Assembly (NCBI GenBank): GCA_019308625.1
Contig: JAFDHU010000044.1
Location: 1-9,581 of the forward strand
DNA from: Deltaproteobacteria bacterium
GTDB lineage: Bacteria > Desulfobacterota > Desulfobaccia > Desulfobaccales > 0-14-0-80-60-11
DNA: 9,581 bases
Direction: 5' to 3'
This document shows positions 6,968 to 9,581 of the stretch, piece after piece. Both the position numbers and the translations under genes were made by a program. Numbering within the stretch: position 1 is the stretch's first letter; each line of letters opens with the position of its first letter. The notes beneath the pieces were generated by a model. The model was given only the letters and a program-made list of their open reading frames with translations, made no database searches and was not told the DNA's origin.

Positions 6968-7143
6968 AATAACCCTGAGGCTCTGCCCTTATCAATGGTC
7001 GTAGCCCCCGGTCCCCTCCACCAGCCCTGCGTTCTCCCTCCTTATGAGCAGCTCAACTTGGCAAAGAATTGAGGGGGGAAATTAACGCCGCGGCGAACGA
7101 TTTTTTTCTGATATTCCGGGAGCGGCTCCCAATACAATTTTAC

Positions 7144-7171
7144 TTGACAAACAATTTAGAATGAATTTAAT
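7144..7171 (+). promoter_or_regulatory. Promoter of the PerR-like gene
   Basis: A perfect -35 TTGACA (7144-7149) is followed after 16 bases by TTTAAT (7166-7171), 5 of 6 matches to the -10 consensus. Transcription would begin near 7178, about 20 bases before the coding start. This is the strongest promoter visible in the window. Confidence 0.7.
7156..7170. promoter_or_regulatory. PerR-box-like operator
   Basis: The 15-base site TTAGAAT-G-AATTTAA fits the 7-1-7 PerR box (TTATAAT-N-ATTATAA) at 12 or so of the 14 arm positions by eye (at least 11). It lies between the -35 and -10 elements of the promoter for the Fur/PerR-like gene, so binding would shut off the promoter: probable autoregulation. 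Confidence 0.5.
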
Positions 7172-7196
7172 TTAAAGCAAAAATCAGGACGTCATA

Positions 7197-7631
7197 TTGG
7201 CTTTCACGGCCGAGCAGATGGAGGCGGCCCTCCGCGCCGCAGGGCATCGCCTCACCCCCCAACGCCGGGCGATTATCCAGTACTTGGCTGCTACTGAGAC
7301 ACATCCCACTGCCCGCCGAATTCGGGAGGAGGTGGGAAAAACCCGCCCGAGCCTGAGCCTCGCCACCGTCTACAACACCCTGGGCACCCTCCTGCGTCTG
7401 GGCCTGATCAAGCTCCTGGAATTCGGCGAGGAAAACCGGGTGGAAACCAACCTGACCCCGCACATCAATCTGGTGTGCACCGGGTGTGACCGGATTATCG
7501 ACTTCCCGGAGGGTAAACTTTACTCACCGCAAGATTTACTTGAAAAAACGGGGTTCCAGGTCCTGGACTTTCGGCTGGAGTATTACGGACTGTGCCGGGA
7601 CTGCCGGGAGAAAGGAGGTAGACACGGGTAA
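7197..7631 (+). CDS. Fur-family transcriptional repressor, PerR-like
   Basis: The protein has 144 residues, the normal Fur/PerR length. The winged helix is clear: LRAAGHRLTPQRRAIIQYL (about 12-30), HPTARRI (36-42) and the recognition helix LSLATVYNTLGTLLRLGL (53-70). The structural zinc site is complete, C94-x2-C97 and C133-x2-C136. The regulatory metal site is partly changed: H36 and H89 are present, but by alignment from memory with B. subtilis PerR (D85, H91, H93) the positions hold E83, H89 and N91. The start is TTG (7197) with AGGA seven bases upstream; an ATG at 7218 would also leave an intact domain. The neighbouring downstream gene encodes a di-heme peroxidase-like cytochrome, which supports a role in peroxide response. 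Confidence 0.87.
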   Translation: MAFTAEQMEAALRAAGHRLTPQRRAIIQYLAATETHPTARRIREEVGKTRPSLSLATVYNTLGTLLRLGLIKLLEFGEENRVETNLTPHINLVCTGCDRIIDFPEGKLYSPQDLLEKTGFQVLDFRLEYYGLCRDCREKGGRHG

Positions 7632-7705
7632 GACAGAAAGCCTCTGAAAATCAATGGACATGAAACCAGCTTTTGGCCCACTATTGTTAACCAAGGGAGA
7701 AAGGT

Positions 7706-9124
7706 ATGTTGTCGCGTGTAAAAGTTTTATTGATCCTGCTGGTGGCCTTCGGGGTGGGTTTGGGCCTCACCCTGGTGGCTGTCACCACTCAAGGAGCCAA
7801 GCAGCCGGCCAAAGAGCCGGTATCCAGCTATGCTCCGGTGGTCATCAAAGAGCCCTTCGGCACCCTTATGGCCCGGATGAAGGCGGAGAAGCCCAAGGTC
7901 ATGGCCCGACAGATGAAGCTTTTGCAGATGCGCTATGACTTGAGCAATCGCCCGGCCAAGGGCGTGACCATGACCCGGGGCAAACCCATCCAGGAAGGCG
8001 TGCGGGTCAGGCTCCCCAAGGGCATGACCTGGGAGAGGCTGGCCGCCATGACCCCCGAGGCAATCAAGGAAAAAGGCTTGTGGCCCGCCGGGTTTCTGCC
8101 CTTGCCCCACCCCAACCACCAAGAGGGGGGCATGGTCTTCCCCAAATTCCATATTGCAGAAATCAAGCGACAGGAAGGGCGGGACCTGACCCGCTTTGAT
8201 CTGGACTATGACCTGCCGGACCACTTCCTGCCGGAGTATCCGCCGCCCATTTTTCTCACCACCCGGCCCGACTTGGGGGACGTGTCCCAGGGCAAGGTGG
8301 TGACCATCATGAATTATTACGAACTGTTCAACGGCATCCTCAACCCCAAGCAGTTAGAGGGCCTGCGGCTCCTGGTCACCCCCTTCCCCCAGCAGCAGTT
8401 CAACCAGACCGAGGACCGGCGCTCCGAGCGGCCCAGCCGGGGGGTGACCTGCTTTGACTGCCACGTGAACGGGCATACCAACGCCGCCACCCATCTGGTG
8501 GGCGACATCCGGCCTCAGGAGTTCCGCCACCGCATTGACACCCCGAGCCTAAGGGGTGTCAACATTCAGCGTCTTTTCGGCTCCCAGCGGGCCCTGAAGA
8601 CCATAGAGGACTTCACCGAATTTGAACAGCGGGCGGCCTATTTTGACGGGGACCCGGTGATCGCCACCAAAAAAGGCGTGAACGTGCTGGAGCGGGGCAG
8701 TCAGGTGCATTTCATGGCAGAATTTCAGGCCTTGCTGGATTTTCCGCCGGCCCCCAAGCTGGACATCTACGGCAAGCTGGATCCAAAGAAGGCCACTGAG
8801 GCCGAACTCCGGGGTCAGGAGCTCTTTTTCGGCAAAGCCAAGTGCGCCGTGTGCCACCAGCCGCCCTATTATACCGACAACCTGATGCACAACCTGAAAA
8901 CCGAGCGCTTCTTCAAGCCCCAGATGGTCAACGGCCGCATGGCCACCGCCGACGGCCCCATCAAGACCTTCCCCCTGCGGGGCATCAAGGACTCGCCTCC
9001 CTACCTGCACGACGGCCGGCTGCTCACCCTGGAAGACACAGTGGAATTCTTCAATCTGGTGCAGGGCCTGAAGCTGAACGAGCAGGAGAAAAAGGACCTG
9101 GTGGCCTTTATGCTGGCTCTGTAA
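7706..9124 (+). CDS. Di-heme c-type cytochrome, cytochrome c peroxidase/MauG-related, membrane-anchored
   Basis: This 472-residue protein has an N-terminal hydrophobic segment (residues 7-27) that would direct it to the periplasm and probably anchors it. Two heme-binding motifs are present: C249-x2-C252-H253 (CFDCH) and C380-x2-C383-H384 (CAVCH). Between and after them are hallmarks of the bacterial di-heme peroxidase superfamily: TPSLRG (279-284) and LRGIKDSPPYLHDGR (424-438). Classical enzymes are about 320-350 residues with the first heme near the N terminus; here some 240 residues precede it, including PPPIFLTTRPDLGDVS. I recall similar long forms in Geobacter-like bacteria, sometimes misnamed cytochrome B6. 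Likely role: reduction of hydrogen peroxide in the periplasm, or another oxidation. The ATG has GGGAGAAAGG just upstream. It follows the PerR-like gene by 74 bases and may be co-transcribed and peroxide-controlled. Confidence 0.85.
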   Translation: MLSRVKVLLILLVAFGVGLGLTLVAVTTQGAKQPAKEPVSSYAPVVIKEPFGTLMARMKAEKPKVMARQMKLLQMRYDLSNRPAKGVTMTRGKPIQEGVRVRLPKGMTWERLAAMTPEAIKEKGLWPAGFLPLPHPNHQEGGMVFPKFHIAEIKRQEGRDLTRFDLDYDLPDHFLPEYPPPIFLTTRPDLGDVSQGKVVTIMNYYELFNGILNPKQLEGLRLLVTPFPQQQFNQTEDRRSERPSRGVTCFDCHVNGHTNAATHLVGDIRPQEFRHRIDTPSLRGVNIQRLFGSQRALKTIEDFTEFEQRAAYFDGDPVIATKKGVNVLERGSQVHFMAEFQALLDFPPAPKLDIYGKLDPKKATEAELRGQELFFGKAKCAVCHQPPYYTDNLMHNLKTERFFKPQMVNGRMATADGPIKTFPLRGIKDSPPYLHDGRLLTLEDTVEFFNLVQGLKLNEQEKKDLVAFMLAL

Positions 9125-9150
9125 GGAGGCTGAAAGAAGGACGCAAGGCC

Positions 9151-9196
9151 TTTGAGGGGAGGGCCGGGGGCCACCGGCCCCCGTCCTCCCCTCAAA
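9151..9196. terminator. Long GC-rich hairpin 1 after the cytochrome gene
   Basis: TTTGAGGGGAGG (9151-9162) pairs perfectly with CCTCCCCTCAAA (9185-9196). Inside, GGGGGCC (9166-9172) pairs with GGCCCCC (9176-9182) around a 3-base loop. It starts 26 bases after the cytochrome stop. No long T-run follows, so it acts either as a weak terminator or as a message-end stabiliser. Confidence 0.5.
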
Positions 9197-9203
9197 CTCC
9201 CCT

Positions 9204-9226
9204 CCCAACCCCCTCAAGGGGTTGGG
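9204..9226. repeat. GC-rich hairpin 2 in the convergent spacer
   Basis: CCCAACCCC (9204-9212) pairs perfectly with GGGGTTGGG (9218-9226), leaving a 5-base loop. It is the middle of three tandem hairpins between convergent genes. Confidence 0.5.
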
Positions 9227-9234
9227 GGCGGGGG

Positions 9235-9282
9235 CTTGGGGGAGGGGGCAGGGGTCCGCGACCCCTGGTCCCCTCCCCCAAG
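9235..9282. terminator. Long GC-rich hairpin 3, before the O-methyltransferase end
   Basis: CTTGGGGGAGGGG (9235-9247) pairs perfectly with CCCCTCCCCCAAG (9270-9282). An inner stem AGGGGTC (9250-9256) with GACCCCT (9260-9266) closes on a 3-base loop. On the plus strand AACTTTTC follows, so it is the best terminator candidate for the cytochrome message. It may also stop the converging minus-strand gene. Confidence 0.55.
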
Positions 9283-9296
9283 AACTTTTCAGCAAT

Positions 9297-9581
9297 CTAG
9301 GCCACCTTTATAGCCAGGGTGAGGCCGTCCTTCTCCGGCGAGTGCTGGGGCAGGAGGCACAGCAAGGACACCATCCGCCACCGGGGATCGGCGAAAATCG
9401 CCCGGTTGAAGGGCTCCGCCCCGGCAAAGCCCGTGTTGTCCGCGATGAGGAGACCTCCCCGCCGGAGCAGGCGGTGGCAGTGTGGCAGGGCCGGCAGGTA
9501 GCCTTCCTTGTCAATGTCCAGGAAAATCAGGTCAAAGGGCCCGTGCATGTCGGCCATCAGGGCCAGGGCATCGCCCACTAA
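9297..9581 (-). CDS. SAM-dependent O-methyltransferase, class I (C-terminal part, cut by window edge)
   Basis: The last 95 codons of a methyltransferase are visible; the frame is open to the right edge, so the GTG at 9578 is internal. The motif FDLIFLDIDKEGYLPALP (from about the 15th visible residue) is the metal- and substrate-binding strand of cation-dependent O-methyltransferases (caffeoyl-CoA O-methyltransferase/Methyltransf_3 family). RRGGLLIADNTGFAG, with the D-N pair that also binds the metal, follows. The gene ends with LPQHSPEKDGLTLAIKVA, a usual family ending. The SAM-binding glycine motif lies outside the window. The natural substrate cannot be told. It converges with the di-heme cytochrome gene across the three hairpins. 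Confidence 0.82.
   Translation of the reverse strand, partial: LVGDALALMADMHGPFDLIFLDIDKEGYLPALPHCHRLLRRGGLLIADNTGFAGAEPFNRAIFADPRWRMVSLLCLLPQHSPEKDGLTLAIKVA

Noticed and set aside
7086..7130. CGCCGCGGCG palindrome near a T-run, and GGGAG-CGG-CTCCC, upstream of the PerR-like promoter
   Set aside because: No plus-strand gene upstream needs a terminator, and the stems are short or lack a workable loop.
7654..7938. Open frame starting between the PerR-like and cytochrome genes
   Set aside because: No ribosome site at its ATG, and it mostly overlaps the cytochrome gene in the wrong frame.
8549..9295. Minus-strand open frame of 248 codons antisense to the cytochrome gene, running through the hairpins
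   Set aside because: It would translate the hairpin repeats and opposes a gene with two heme motifs and family signatures.
1..9581. CRISPR arrays, tRNA or rRNA genes, insertion sequences or phage genes
   Set aside because: I found no regularly spaced repeats, no cloverleaf sequence, and no transposase or integrase-like protein on either strand.

Overview
The window (about 60% G+C) looks like chromosomal DNA of an anaerobic deltaproteobacterium (Desulfobacterota). I infer this, without proof, from the combination of a tungstate ABC importer with a ModE-type regulator, an HpnN-like RND transporter paired with a MlaC/HpnM-like protein, a PerR-like repressor beside a di-heme peroxidase, and GC-rich hairpins between genes. 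I see no insertion sequence, integrase, CRISPR array, tRNA or rRNA.

Left part, minus strand (1-2291): a tungstate-uptake operon, read in the order regulator, tupA, tupB, tupC. The regulator has only the ModE DNA-binding domain. tupA is split: its reading frame stops after about 104 codons and resumes in another frame after what looks like a loss of about 70 bases, so the solute receptor is probably broken, or the sequence has an error here. Two palindromes with the same geometry (GCTAT-N12-ATAGC) lie in front of the regulator and in front of tupA. They match the layout of ModE operators, and the first overlaps a good promoter. tupC is cut by the left edge.

Middle (2292-6129, plus strand): a gene-free divergent region of about 0.5 kb with a sigma70-like promoter, followed by a translationally coupled pair. 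This is a 930-residue RND/MMPL transporter of HpnN type and a MlaC/HpnM-type periplasmic protein, together probably moving hopanoids or other lipids to the outer membrane.

Right part: a minus-strand PHP-domain phosphatase/hydrolase of the CpsB/YwqE type (6189-6923). Next comes a plus-strand PerR-like Fur-family gene with a consensus promoter and a PerR-box-like operator between the -35 and -10 elements, and then a membrane-anchored di-heme c-type cytochrome of the peroxidase/MauG superfamily. This is probably a peroxide-response pair. Three tandem GC-rich hairpins fill the space between it and the converging 3' end of an O-methyltransferase cut by the right edge.

The items most worth a second look are the broken tupA, the paired ModE-type operators serving a regulator with no visible metal-sensing domain, and the altered metal ligands in the PerR-like protein.
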